41,922 bases of DNA from Candidatus Zixiibacteriota bacterium (GTDB taxonomy: Bacteria; Zixibacteria; MSB-5A5; GN15; FEB-12), in assembly GCA_028715215.1 (NCBI GenBank), contig JAQUSF010000018.1:1-41922 (forward strand), given 5' to 3'. Below are positions 8,434-16,045 of this stretch, piece after piece; the stretch's first letter is position 1; every line of letters starts with the position of its first letter. The position numbers were made by a program, and so were the translations under genes. The notes beneath the pieces were generated by a model that was given only the letters and a program-made list of their open reading frames with translations, had not been told where the DNA came from and made no database searches.

Positions 8434-8491
8434 ACTCCTGCCGCCTTGACCGTTAAGAAAAAATTTCTTCGGCGGTCAAAGCTACAGGAGT
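8434..8491. terminator. Large imperfect hairpin between convergent genes, likely bidirectional terminator
   Basis: Arms ACTCCTG (8434-8440) and CAGGAGT (8485-8491) pair perfectly. After a five-base internal mismatch, TTGACCG (8444/8445 onward) pairs with CGGTCAA (8473-8479), and AAGAAA/TTTCTT continue the inner helix. The plus-strand side is followed by TGTTTT and the minus-strand side by a T-rich stretch. It sits precisely in the 89-base gap between two convergent genes. Confidence 0.65.
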
Positions 8492-8520
8492 GTTTTGGCC
8501 GGTTTAAATGCAAGTGATGC

Positions 8521-8973
8521 TCAGTTATCGCTCAGAACGATGTCGTCATATTCAATTTCGAAACGAAGTTTATGCTTGGCTTCTTCATTAGCCAGAGCTG
8601 TAAGGGTTTCTTTCAATTCGGCATTACTGGTAGCCGAGGCTAAATCGGTGTAGAGTTTGTAGGCGGCTTTTTCCGCTTTCATTGCCAGAATCAAAGCCTG
8701 CTGGTAATCGAGTTCGGCATCGAGGTCAACCGCCACAAGGTTATCGCCGATTTTCAGGTCCATGACTTTCTTCTCGGCCTTGAGCATCAGTTTGCCTTTT
8801 TTTATGGCCTGGATTTTAGCCTTGTGACCTTTTTCCTCTTTAGCGAAACCCTTGAATACTTTTTTCATGTATTCCTTATCCATCCTGGACGCCAGGGTTA
8901 GATAGAATTGAGCGGCATCTTCTTCCTTTTCAATCGCATAGTCGAGAATTTTTTCGACGGAATCTAACTTCAT
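8521..8973 (-). CDS. Ferritin-like / rubrerythrin-type diiron four-helix protein
   Basis: This 150-residue protein consists of four predicted helices carrying paired diiron motifs. The first helix has KEEDAAQFY and the second KEEKGHKAK (ExxH). The third has KAEKAAYKLY and the fourth NEEAKHKLRFE (ExxH). This is the rubrerythrin/COG1633 pattern without the C-terminal rubredoxin domain. Proteins of this kind act in peroxide detoxification or iron handling in the cytoplasm; the exact activity is not determined by sequence. It lies 45 bases downstream of another ferritin-like gene on the same strand, so the two are probably cotranscribed. A good AGGAGT lies before the start codon. Confidence 0.8.
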   Translation of the reverse strand: MKLDSVEKILDYAIEKEEDAAQFYLTLASRMDKEYMKKVFKGFAKEEKGHKAKIQAIKKGKLMLKAEKKVMDLKIGDNLVAVDLDAELDYQQALILAMKAEKAAYKLYTDLASATSNAELKETLTALANEEAKHKLRFEIEYDDIVLSDN

Positions 8974-9018
8974 ACTATAACTCCTATAAATTAACTTACA
9001 TGCTAACGGTCGATAAAA

Positions 9019-9456
9019 TCACCCGTAGGGATACATTCCTTTCTTGATGATCCCCAGCTGTTCCAGGACGAGGTTATGTTTTTTCTCATCTTCCAGAAGG
9101 TAATGCAGGAGATATTCCTGAACGACCATCTTCCTGCCTTTGAGATGTTTGAGAGCTTCTTCGGCAAGTTCCACTGTTTTCTTTTCCAGTTCGATATGTT
9201 TTTCAATCATTCCCCAGACTTCACTCAGGTCATCGGGGCTTAAGGAAAGAGTTTTGGTTTCAAGGCTGTCGGCAATCATTTCCTGAATGCGATAATGGAA
9301 CTGGGAGTCCCGCTGAATAACTTCCATGATAATACGTACCACCGGGTTATCGGTTTTATCAATAACTTTTCCGGTCGAGGCTACGGATGCGTTTTCAATT
9401 TTCTGCCAGCGCTTCATATTATCCACGATAGCTTTCTGAATTTCTTTCGTTGACAT
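9019..9456 (-). CDS. Ferritin-like domain protein, family uncertain
   Basis: This 145-residue, wholly helical protein has motifs suggestive of a diiron bundle: RDSQFHYRIQEMI, EKHIELEKKTVELAEE and LLEDEKKHNLVLEQL, the last containing ExxH. The first helix lacks the clear E-x6-Y pattern of rubrerythrin, so iron binding is plausible but not certain. It is preceded by a strong AAGGAGG eight bases before the ATG and is the first gene of a probable two-gene unit with the rubrerythrin-like protein. Nothing in the sequence gives a more specific role than iron or oxidant handling. Confidence 0.65.
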   Translation of the reverse strand: MSTKEIQKAIVDNMKRWQKIENASVASTGKVIDKTDNPVVRIIMEVIQRDSQFHYRIQEMIADSLETKTLSLSPDDLSEVWGMIEKHIELEKKTVELAEEALKHLKGRKMVVQEYLLHYLLEDEKKHNLVLEQLGIIKKGMYPYG

Positions 9457-9603
9457 GTAGGAAACCTCCTTTTAATATCTTATAAAATAGCCCTTTATAT
9501 GATGGTTACAATTTAAGCTTAAATAATTGAAAGTCAATATCCGGGGATTATTTTTCTAAATCCGAAAAAAGCTGTTAGACTATACCAACCAAAGAGACTC
9601 TAT

Positions 9604-10533
9604 TCAAACATCCCTTTTCAAATCCGGATCGATATGAATCGTGACCCGGCAAATATCGGTAATTTCGGTAAGCAGGTAATTTTCTACTTCCTTGGCAATG
9701 GCATGTCCCTGCCGGACCGTGATATTGGGGTCAACCACCACGTGAATATCGACGAAAATATCCCGCCCGGAATAGCGGGCTTTCAGGTCATGGACCTGTC
9801 GAACACCGGGAACGGTTGAGGCTTTTTTCTCGATATCGGCTAAAATATCTTTGGCCGGAGCGGTATCGGCCAGTTCCCTGAAAGCCGACCAGGTCAGTGA
9901 AATACCCACTTTAAGTATAAAGAAAGAAACCACCAGGGCGGCATAGGAATCAGCCAGGTGCCAGTCGGGATTAAAATGAGCCGCCGCAACCCCGATTAAA
10001 ACCGCCACTGAACTCAGAGCGTCGGAACGGTGATGCCAGGCGTTACCAATCAGCGCGATACTGCGAATCCGGCGGCCGACAATTACCGTGTACCAGTAAA
10101 GGATTTCTTTAAGCACAATGCTGAAGGCGGCGACATATAGAGTAAGCAGGGTGGGGCTGGTGGCTTTATGTTCATAGATTGAGAGGATGGAGCGGTAGGC
10201 AATGCCAATTGCCACAATGATGAGCGTTATACCGATAATCAGGCTGGAGATGGTTTCAATACGGGCATGACCGTAAGGATGTTCGTCATCGGCCAGTTTC
10301 CGGCCCCACTTTAATCCTAACAGGACCACTATATCGCTGAATAAATCGGAGGCCGAGTGCACGGCATCGGCAATTAATGCCTGGCTGTAACCGACAAGGC
10401 CGCCCCAGAGTTTCACGATAATCAATAAAACATTAGCCGCCAGTCCCGTCCAGGTAACTTTCAGACCGGCAGCCAGCTGTATATTCAGCTGTTTCTCTTT
10501 CCGAAGAACTTTATCCCTGTAATCATTTGGCAT
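9604..10533 (-). CDS. Cation diffusion facilitator family divalent-metal efflux transporter
   Basis: This protein of about 309 residues has six predicted membrane helices (about residues 25-210) and a cytoplasmic ferredoxin-like C-terminal domain (about 215-300). The metal-site motifs are visible: DAVHSASDLFSD in helix 2 and HHRSDALSS in helix 5, giving the HxxxD and HxxxD pairs of the CDF family. DDEHPYGHARIE is the family's conserved loop. It exports Zn, Fe, Mn or similar divalent ions in exchange for protons; the ion cannot be assigned. The C-terminal domain contains DIFVDIHVVVDPN. I chose the ATG at 10533. An upstream TTG at 10548 would add five residues, but neither has a strong ribosome-binding site. 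Confidence 0.88.
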   Translation of the reverse strand: MPNDYRDKVLRKEKQLNIQLAAGLKVTWTGLAANVLLIIVKLWGGLVGYSQALIADAVHSASDLFSDIVVLLGLKWGRKLADDEHPYGHARIETISSLIIGITLIIVAIGIAYRSILSIYEHKATSPTLLTLYVAAFSIVLKEILYWYTVIVGRRIRSIALIGNAWHHRSDALSSVAVLIGVAAAHFNPDWHLADSYAALVVSFFILKVGISLTWSAFRELADTAPAKDILADIEKKASTVPGVRQVHDLKARYSGRDIFVDIHVVVDPNITVRQGHAIAKEVENYLLTEITDICRVTIHIDPDLKRDV

Positions 10534-10603
10534 AGTAAATATTAACAAAAATATAATTCAGGAAATAAAGAAAAGAGAATCAGATTACAAAAGAAAGGTT
10601 TTT

Positions 10604-12082
10604 TTATCCTTTGACGACGCCGATTGGCCGCATTCGGGCTACTTTGGAGGCAATACCGGAACGGTGTGAAATTTCCACCACTTCATCGATATCCTTATAA
10701 GCCTGGGGTGCTTCCTCGGAAATTACCCGGCGGCTTTTAGCCTGTAAATAGATACCCTTACTTTCCAGCTCGGCAATGATCCGGTCGGCCGGGTTTTGTT
10801 TAATCGAGGTATGACGCGACATCACCCGACCGGCTCCATGACAGGAGGAACCAAACGTTTCCTGCATCGCCTTTTGCGTCCCCACCAGCAGATAGCTGGC
10901 GGTACCCATATCCCCTGGAATCAACACCGGCTGGCCGACCGTCCGGTATTTTTCCGGAATCTCGATATGACCGGGACCAAAAGCGCGTGTCGCTCCCTTA
11001 CGATGAACATATAATTTTCTTATGCGACCATCGATTTCGTGCTCTTCGAATTTGGCAATATTATGAGCAATATCATATACCAGTCCCAATCCCAGGCTTT
11101 CCGCTTTTTTACTAAAAACCTCGGCAAAGGAATCCCTTACCCAATGGTTGATCATCTGACGGTTGGCCCAGGCGAAATTGGCGCCGCATTTCATAGCCGT
11201 ATAATACTGCTGGCCTTCGGGGGAGTTGCCCGGCGCGCAGGAAAGTTCCCGGTCAACCAGCGGGATTCCATATTTCTTGTTGGCTCGTCTCATCATATCA
11301 AGATAATCCGTACATATCTGGTGCCCGCACCCGCGCGACCCGGTGTGAATCATCACCATCACCTGGTCGATTTCCCTGATGCCGAAAGCGGCCGCTGTTT
11401 CCTTATCATAAATCTCTTCAACACGCTGGATTTCCAAAAAATGATTTCCGGCGCCAAGGGTACCCAGTTGCGGCGCTCCCCGTTTCTTGGCAATATTACC
11501 CACCACCGCGGGGTCTGCTCCTTCAAAGGCGCCGTTTTCCTCGATAAAATCAAGGTCGTCCGGCCAGCCATACCCGTTCTCAACCGCCCAGCGTGCCCCC
11601 TGGGCCAGGACCCGGTCAATTTCATCTTTGGAAAGGTGCACCCGTCCTTCGGAACCCACTCCCGAAGGCACATTCCGGAACATGGCATTTATCAGTTTCT
11701 CAATATAGGGCTGAACTTCCGTGAAAGTCAAATCGGAGCGAAGCAATCGGACGCCGCAGTTGATATCATAACCCACCCCGCCGGGGGAGATTATACCTTC
11801 ATCGGCATCAAAAGCCGCCACGCCGCCAATGGCAAATCCATAACCGTGATGAATATCCGGCATGGCAATGGACCATTTCACGATACCCGGCAGAGTCGCT
11901 ACATTGGCCACCTGGTCAGGCGAATTGTCACTGATAATCGCCTTCATCATGGCTTCGTCGGCATAAATAAGCCCCGGTACTTTCATGTGCAACCCCAGTC
12001 TTTTCATGGCTTCGGACTGGTATGTCGGCGGAATTTCGTACCGATAAGCATCTAATTTTTTTAACGATTCGCCCCTATTCAT
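10604..12082 (-). CDS. rtcB: RNA-splicing ligase RtcB
   Basis: The 492-residue product matches RtcB throughout: PDIHHGYGFAIGGVAAFD, then GGVGYDINCGVRLL with the Mn-binding Asp and Cys. GTLGAGNHFLEIQ and MIHTGSRGCGHQI contain metal-binding histidines, and SCHGAGRVMSR contains the histidine that is guanylylated. RtcB joins RNA ends bearing 2',3'-cyclic phosphate or 3'-phosphate to 5'-hydroxyl ends, using GTP and Mn. It lies 62 bases downstream of the archease gene, its known activator, which supports an RNA repair or tRNA-healing unit. No RtcA, RtcR or tRNA gene accompanies it here. Length is normal. Confidence 0.95.
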   Translation of the reverse strand: MNRGESLKKLDAYRYEIPPTYQSEAMKRLGLHMKVPGLIYADEAMMKAIISDNSPDQVANVATLPGIVKWSIAMPDIHHGYGFAIGGVAAFDADEGIISPGGVGYDINCGVRLLRSDLTFTEVQPYIEKLINAMFRNVPSGVGSEGRVHLSKDEIDRVLAQGARWAVENGYGWPDDLDFIEENGAFEGADPAVVGNIAKKRGAPQLGTLGAGNHFLEIQRVEEIYDKETAAAFGIREIDQVMVMIHTGSRGCGHQICTDYLDMMRRANKKYGIPLVDRELSCAPGNSPEGQQYYTAMKCGANFAWANRQMINHWVRDSFAEVFSKKAESLGLGLVYDIAHNIAKFEEHEIDGRIRKLYVHRKGATRAFGPGHIEIPEKYRTVGQPVLIPGDMGTASYLLVGTQKAMQETFGSSCHGAGRVMSRHTSIKQNPADRIIAELESKGIYLQAKSRRVISEEAPQAYKDIDEVVEISHRSGIASKVARMRPIGVVKG

Positions 12083-12144
12083 AGCATTTCAAGATATAAA
12101 AAAAGGAAATTTTTTCAAGACTTTTTTAGCAATATACTCTTGGT

Positions 12145-12567
12145 TCAAATATCAAAAAGAACCTGGACGAAACTCGGCTTTTCCCCGCGTCCGTTACAGA
12201 TTTCCATCATATGATAAGAAACGCCCTTGATATGTTCGCCGCGACCGTGAAGATTCAAATCGTACTTTTCACCGCAGGCGGCAACATCGAGGCAGCATTC
12301 TCCTGAAAAAGAAACGGTAAAATCTGTCAGCACAAGGAACTCGGTTTCATGCAGGACAATCAAGCGGGAAAGGAAATTTACCAGGAGCCCCTCAAGGTCA
12401 ATCGACTCCACGGAAAAATAAATATGCCGCTGTGGTTCTATCGTTGAGCCGCCGGTGATAATATCAAACATGGCTTCGGCGGCGCCGGCATATGCTTCTT
12501 CGAGAGTATCCCCGTAGGCTTTGATGGCGATATCGGCGGTATGTTCAATAAACTCATATCTTTTCAT
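12145..12567 (-). CDS. Archease, activator of RtcB
   Basis: The protein starts KRYEFIEHTADIAIKAYG, the archease hallmark with the conserved metal-binding Asp, and ends in SFVQVLFDI. At about 140 residues it has the standard length. Archease promotes RtcB guanylylation and multiple turnover, and the gene precedes rtcB on the same strand. I chose the ATG at 12567 because archeases begin just before the YEFIEHTAD motif. A frame-matched ATG at 12579 would add MFFV, but an AGGA abuts it directly, leaving no proper spacing. The same AGGA lies about 12 bases before the chosen start. Confidence 0.92.
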   Translation of the reverse strand: MKRYEFIEHTADIAIKAYGDTLEEAYAGAAEAMFDIITGGSTIEPQRHIYFSVESIDLEGLLVNFLSRLIVLHETEFLVLTDFTVSFSGECCLDVAACGEKYDLNLHGRGEHIKGVSYHMMEICNGRGEKPSFVQVLFDI

Positions 12568-12794
12568 AACAAAAAACATTCCTAATTATTTCTTTTTATT
12601 TACACTATGGAAATAAGCCGGTCAAGAATAATCTGAAGTAAAAGTATTTTACTTCAATAATCTTAATTAATAATAAAAAAACAGAACAAATAAGCACCGC
12701 CTCAGGTACGTAATTCTGATATAAAAATCTTGAACTATCCTGGCCGACAACGGGTTTAATCAAACGAACTGAAAAAATATATGAGGTTATAAGA

Positions 12795-13552
12795 ATGTAT
12801 CCAGAATTATCCGGTAAAATTGCCCTGGTCACCGGGGCTACCCGCGGTTTTGGACGGGCTATAGCATTGCGGCTGGCCCGGGAAGGTGCGGATGTCATTG
12901 TCAACTATCGCCGCAGCATGTCCGAGGCACAGAAAGTAGTCGAGGAAATAACCGCCCTGGGCGTCCGGGGGTGCGCCCTGCGCGCTGATATCGGCAAAGA
13001 GGAAAGTCTGGATAAGATGTTCGAACAAATCAGGGAGCGGTTCGGCCGGCTGGATATCCTGATAGCCAACGCCGCTTTCGGAGTGCCGGGGAAACTGATG
13101 GAGGCAACCGGTAAATACTGGGAAGTTACTATGGCTTCTTCAGCCCGTTCCTTTCTGAACCTGGTCCAGAAAGCGGTGCCGTTGATGAACAACAGTTACG
13201 GCCGGATTGTCAGTATTACCAGCGATGGCGGTCAGAAAGTAATCCCCGGTTACGGGTTGATGGGACCCGCTAAAGCCGCCCTGGAGTCGTTAACACGGGG
13301 ACTGGCTTATGAGCTGGCGCCAAAAAAAATAATCGTCAATGCATCATGGCCGGTCTGGCCGACACCAGGTCAGCCAATTCCGTTCCCGGGGCGACGGAGA
13401 TAATGGCTCATGCCCGATTCCACACGCCCCTTAAGCGAATTGTGGAACCGGAGGATATCGCCAAAACCGCCGCCTTTCTGGTTTCCCATGAAGCCGATAT
13501 GATATGCGGACAATTGCTGGTTGTCGACGGCGGTCGTAATATTGTCGCCTGA
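12795..13552 (+). pseudogene. Frameshifted SDR oxidoreductase, FabL-type enoyl-ACP reductase-like
   Basis: Two reading frames together give one short-chain dehydrogenase of about 252 residues. Frame one (12795 to a stop at 13403) has a cofactor motif TGATRGFGRAIA and NAAFG. The catalytic pair is Tyr153-x6-Lys160 (GYGLMGPAK), which is the spacing of FabL-type reductases rather than the usual Tyr-x3-Lys. It breaks after KKIIVNAS. The other frame continues from about 13343 with IMAGLADTRSANS and ends ADMICGQLLVVDGGRNIVA, the expected FabL C-terminus. Loss of one base near 13340-13345 explains the break. If intact it would reduce enoyl-ACP in fatty-acid synthesis or a related carbonyl. The start has GAGG eight bases upstream. 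The break could be a real mutation or an assembly error. Confidence 0.8.
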
Positions 13553-13840
13553 CAGGTAAGGTGAAATTAATAACGGGATCTTGATTGATTAAGCGGTAGC
13601 GTCTTTCAAGAAATATTGGATGAAGAATATACGGATGTAGAATTTGCATTTCAAGCTTCCGGGCTTGTTGAAACTTTTCTCTACCCGGTAAGATACTATC
13701 ACGGCGGACATAATCAAATTCATAAGACTATGAATAAGTATTTAAACATCCCCGACCGTCGGGGAATTATCATATTCACTTTCACAGCGTTAGTAGTAAG
13801 ATAATTTTATCATGATAGAAATAAAGGGATCAGGGCAAAA
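13553..13840. other. Intergenic stretch between convergent genes
   Basis: This stretch of 288 bases holds no gene I can support. A 62-codon open frame starts at 13616, but it has no ribosome-binding site, no recognisable motif and an irregular composition. The only structure seen is a short perfect hairpin at 13749-13765. Confidence 0.5.
13749..13765. terminator. Short perfect hairpin between convergent genes, possible terminator
   Basis: TCCCCGA and TCGGGGA form a seven-pair stem with a three-base loop. The flanks are A/T-rich but lack a clean T tract, so termination is only plausible. It lies between the broken SDR gene (plus) and the HEAT-repeat gene (minus). Confidence 0.35.
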
Positions 13841-14518
13841 TTATCTTAACAAATCACCTGCTAATTCAGCGACCATTGTTTTATCGAATTCGCCTGTTTG
13901 CCAATTATATATCTCAAGCTGGTGCGGGTCGGATTGAAACGCGGCAACATCCGCCCTGTTGAATTTTATATCCAGCGCTTTGAGAGCGTACAGCGTAAAG
14001 CCGAGCTTATCCTTGTCGGGTTCTTTCAGGGAGCGAAGTAAAAGTTGCGATGCCACGGTGTCATTGAAAGCATCTTTATTCACCGCTGCGATTCGTGCCA
14101 GCCCCCAGCGGACCCCGCCTTCAAACGGTTCCTCGGGCAGAAACGATACGAGGACGCGGCCGTATTCTTCGATCAATGAAGGTACTTCGGCCAGGATAGC
14201 CGCAATCGCCTGCGGGGCATACCAGCCAAGGTTACCGGATTCGTCGTTCAACTGCCAGAACAGCCGGCGCAGAAGTTCACGGACTTTTTCCGGGTCTTTT
14301 TCATACTCGACCGCGGCGGCGCGGCCCAGCGCCTCGACGGCCCGCCAGCAGACCAGTTTATCCCGGTCAAATAAAAGAGAAGCGAGCGTACGCAAAGTGG
14401 TTCGTTCACTATGAGCAAGTCCCGCAAGAGCCGTCAAGTTTCTTTTTAACAAAAGCTCCTTTAACCGCTCCTTACGGTGCTGTCCCGCGGAACGGCTTTT
14501 TTCGTTTTTCTTTATCAT
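13841..14518 (-). CDS. HEAT-repeat protein resembling the DVU0298 family
   Basis: This 225-residue, helix-rich cytoplasmic protein has no signal peptide. Repeated paired-helix units are visible, such as LASLLFDRDKLVCWRAVEAL, then LRRLFWQLNDESGNLGWYAP and FEGGVRWGLARIAAVNKDAF. These are the DxxxxVRWxAxxALG-like signatures of HEAT repeats. The segment with NDESGNLGWYAPQAIAAIL recalls the DVU0298 family of sulfate reducers, an assignment made from memory and not searched. HEAT proteins act as scaffolds; no partner or reaction can be named. The first 20 residues are strongly basic. It faces away from mntP, with a divergent gap of about 150 bases. Confidence 0.6.
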   Translation of the reverse strand: MIKKNEKSRSAGQHRKERLKELLLKRNLTALAGLAHSERTTLRTLASLLFDRDKLVCWRAVEALGRAAAVEYEKDPEKVRELLRRLFWQLNDESGNLGWYAPQAIAAILAEVPSLIEEYGRVLVSFLPEEPFEGGVRWGLARIAAVNKDAFNDTVASQLLLRSLKEPDKDKLGFTLYALKALDIKFNRADVAAFQSDPHQLEIYNWQTGEFDKTMVAELAGDLLR

Positions 14519-14672
14519 ATCTTAACGACATATCCTTTATATCAGATTTTTAATATATAATCCGCCGACAACAAAAGAAGTTCAAAAAAAATGAATAATA
14601 AACAAAGCGGCTTTGACCCGGTTACCTTTTTAGTTATATTCTTCCGGTTAATTTACATTAACGGAAAAAAAT

Positions 14673-15233
14673 ATGAGCTGGTTTATCGTCCTGGGAATAG
14701 CTGTCAGTCTGGGCATGGATGCCTTTGCGGTGGCGATTGCCATCGGTTCGAGGATAAAACTGTCATTCCGTCCGGTTTTCCGGCTGGCATTTCATTTTGG
14801 GCTGTTTCAGTTTTTCATGCCCATAATCGGCTGGCTGATAGGAGCACAAATCAACCGGCTGATTCATGACTATGACCACTGGGTCGCCTTTATCCTGCTG
14901 GTTTTTATCGGGTTGAAAATGATAAAAGAAGCGTTTTCACACAAAAACGAGTTTGATAAAGTCAGCGACCCCACCCGCAAATGGCAACTGGTGCTTTTAT
15001 CCGTCGCTACCAGCATCGACGCTTTGTCGGTCGGTTTGAGCCTGGCTCTATTAAACGTTCACATCTTTTCGATAAGTGTCATAATCGGCCTGGTCGCCGC
15101 CGCCATGACCGTGCTGGGGATGGCGTTCGGGCGATGGCTGGGAAAAAATTTCGGCCGTTACATGGAATTCCTCGGCGGGCTAATCTTAATCGGAATCGGC
15201 ATTAAGATACTGCTGGAGCATCTTATGACCTGA
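14673..15233 (+). CDS. mntP: MntP-family manganese efflux pump
   Basis: This 186-residue protein has six predicted membrane helices in two homologous halves. Each half carries the family motif with a conserved Asp in the membrane: SLGMDAFAVAIAIG near residue 15 and SIDALSVGLSLAL near residue 115. These are the hallmarks of MntP (formerly DUF204). It exports Mn(II) from the cytoplasm. In many bacteria mntP is preceded by a manganese riboswitch of the yybP-ykoY type; I looked in the 150 bases upstream and did not see its conserved core. lipB follows on the same strand. Confidence 0.9.
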   Translation: MSWFIVLGIAVSLGMDAFAVAIAIGSRIKLSFRPVFRLAFHFGLFQFFMPIIGWLIGAQINRLIHDYDHWVAFILLVFIGLKMIKEAFSHKNEFDKVSDPTRKWQLVLLSVATSIDALSVGLSLALLNVHIFSISVIIGLVAAAMTVLGMAFGRWLGKNFGRYMEFLGGLILIGIGIKILLEHLMT

Positions 15234-15313
15234 TTGAAACGGTGCCTTTATGGGAACCTGTCGAGTTTCTTGGCGGTTTTAATATTGTTCAGAAAAAAGA
15301 GGTTCGAAATTGC

Positions 15314-16018
15314 ATGTGTTCACGCGGTCATAAAAAACTTTTTAAAATAAACCTGGGACTTACTTCTTATAAAGATACCTGGGCTCTGCAAAAACAGCTT
15401 GTCGCCCTGAGGTATCAAAGCAAGCTTCCCGACTGCCTTCTGCTGACCGAACATTATCCGGTCATCACCATGGGCCGCGGGGCGCATCCCGAGAATCTTC
15501 GTGAAACCAGGGAAAATCTTTCAGCCCGGGGTATCGACCTTGTCGAAGTCGAACGAGGCGGCGATATTACCTTCCATGGTCCGGGGCAGATTGTCATTTA
15601 CCCGCTTATCGATTTGAATAACCGCGGCCGCGACCTGCACCAGTACCTTCGTCATCTCGAACAAGTGATAATAATAGCCCTTGAGGATTATGGTCTTAAA
15701 GCCGGTCTCAAAGAAGGCCTGACCGGCGTCTGGGTCAACGACCATAAACTGGCCGCCATCGGGGTGGCGGTTTCACACTGGATTACCTACCACGGGGCGG
15801 CGCTCAACGTCAACACCAACCTCGATTATTTCCGGCTCATCAATCCCTGCGGCATCACCGAATACCCGGTCGGGTCACTGGCTTCGCTACTGGGTCATGA
15901 AATCGATATCGACCGGGCGGCCAATCGCCTGGCGGAGAATTTCGCCGACTTCTTCCACTATGAAATGGAAACGGTGGCAAGCGTTGACGAAATCATCAAC
16001 GAACTTCCCACCGTCTGA
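15314..16018 (+). CDS. lipB: Octanoyl-[ACP]:protein N-octanoyltransferase LipB
   Basis: The product carries all LipB signatures. LLTEHYPVITMGRGAHPENL comes first, then ERGGDITFHGPGQIVIYPLI, GVWVNDHKLAAIGVAVS with the active-site Lys, ITYHGAALNVNTNL and NPCGITEYPVGSL with the catalytic Cys. It transfers octanoate from acyl-carrier protein to the lipoyl-domain lysine, the first step of lipoate synthesis; LipA is not in the window. A likely client is the E2 encoded on the opposite strand at 17463-18746. I chose the ATG at 15314, which has AGAGG about 11 bases upstream and gives a 234-residue protein of usual size. The frame is open to an earlier ATG at 15242 that would add 24 unconserved residues. 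Confidence 0.93.
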   Translation: MCSRGHKKLFKINLGLTSYKDTWALQKQLVALRYQSKLPDCLLLTEHYPVITMGRGAHPENLRETRENLSARGIDLVEVERGGDITFHGPGQIVIYPLIDLNNRGRDLHQYLRHLEQVIIIALEDYGLKAGLKEGLTGVWVNDHKLAAIGVAVSHWITYHGAALNVNTNLDYFRLINPCGITEYPVGSLASLLGHEIDIDRAANRLAENFADFFHYEMETVASVDEIINELPTV

Positions 16019-16045
16019 TATCCAATCAAAAGACAGCCTTCAAGG

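Noticed and set aside
11039-12055. 338-codon plus-strand frame
   Set aside because: It is entirely opposite rtcB, whose catalytic motifs are complete; the plus frame has low-complexity His/Arg-rich sequence typical of an antisense shadow.
13616-13804. 62-codon open frame between the broken SDR and the HEAT protein
   Set aside because: No ribosome-binding site, no homology that I can recognise, and it contains the terminator-like hairpin.
14519-14672. Manganese (yybP-ykoY) riboswitch before mntP
   Set aside because: Expected from context, but the conserved core sequences and a following terminator or anti-terminator were not visible.
14591-14869. 92-codon frame overlapping the start of mntP
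   Set aside because: Beyond the first 25 codons it only reads mntP in another frame; it has no conserved motif.
15242-15313. Earlier start for lipB
   Set aside because: It adds 24 residues not expected in LipB and has no good ribosome-binding site, unlike the ATG at 15314.
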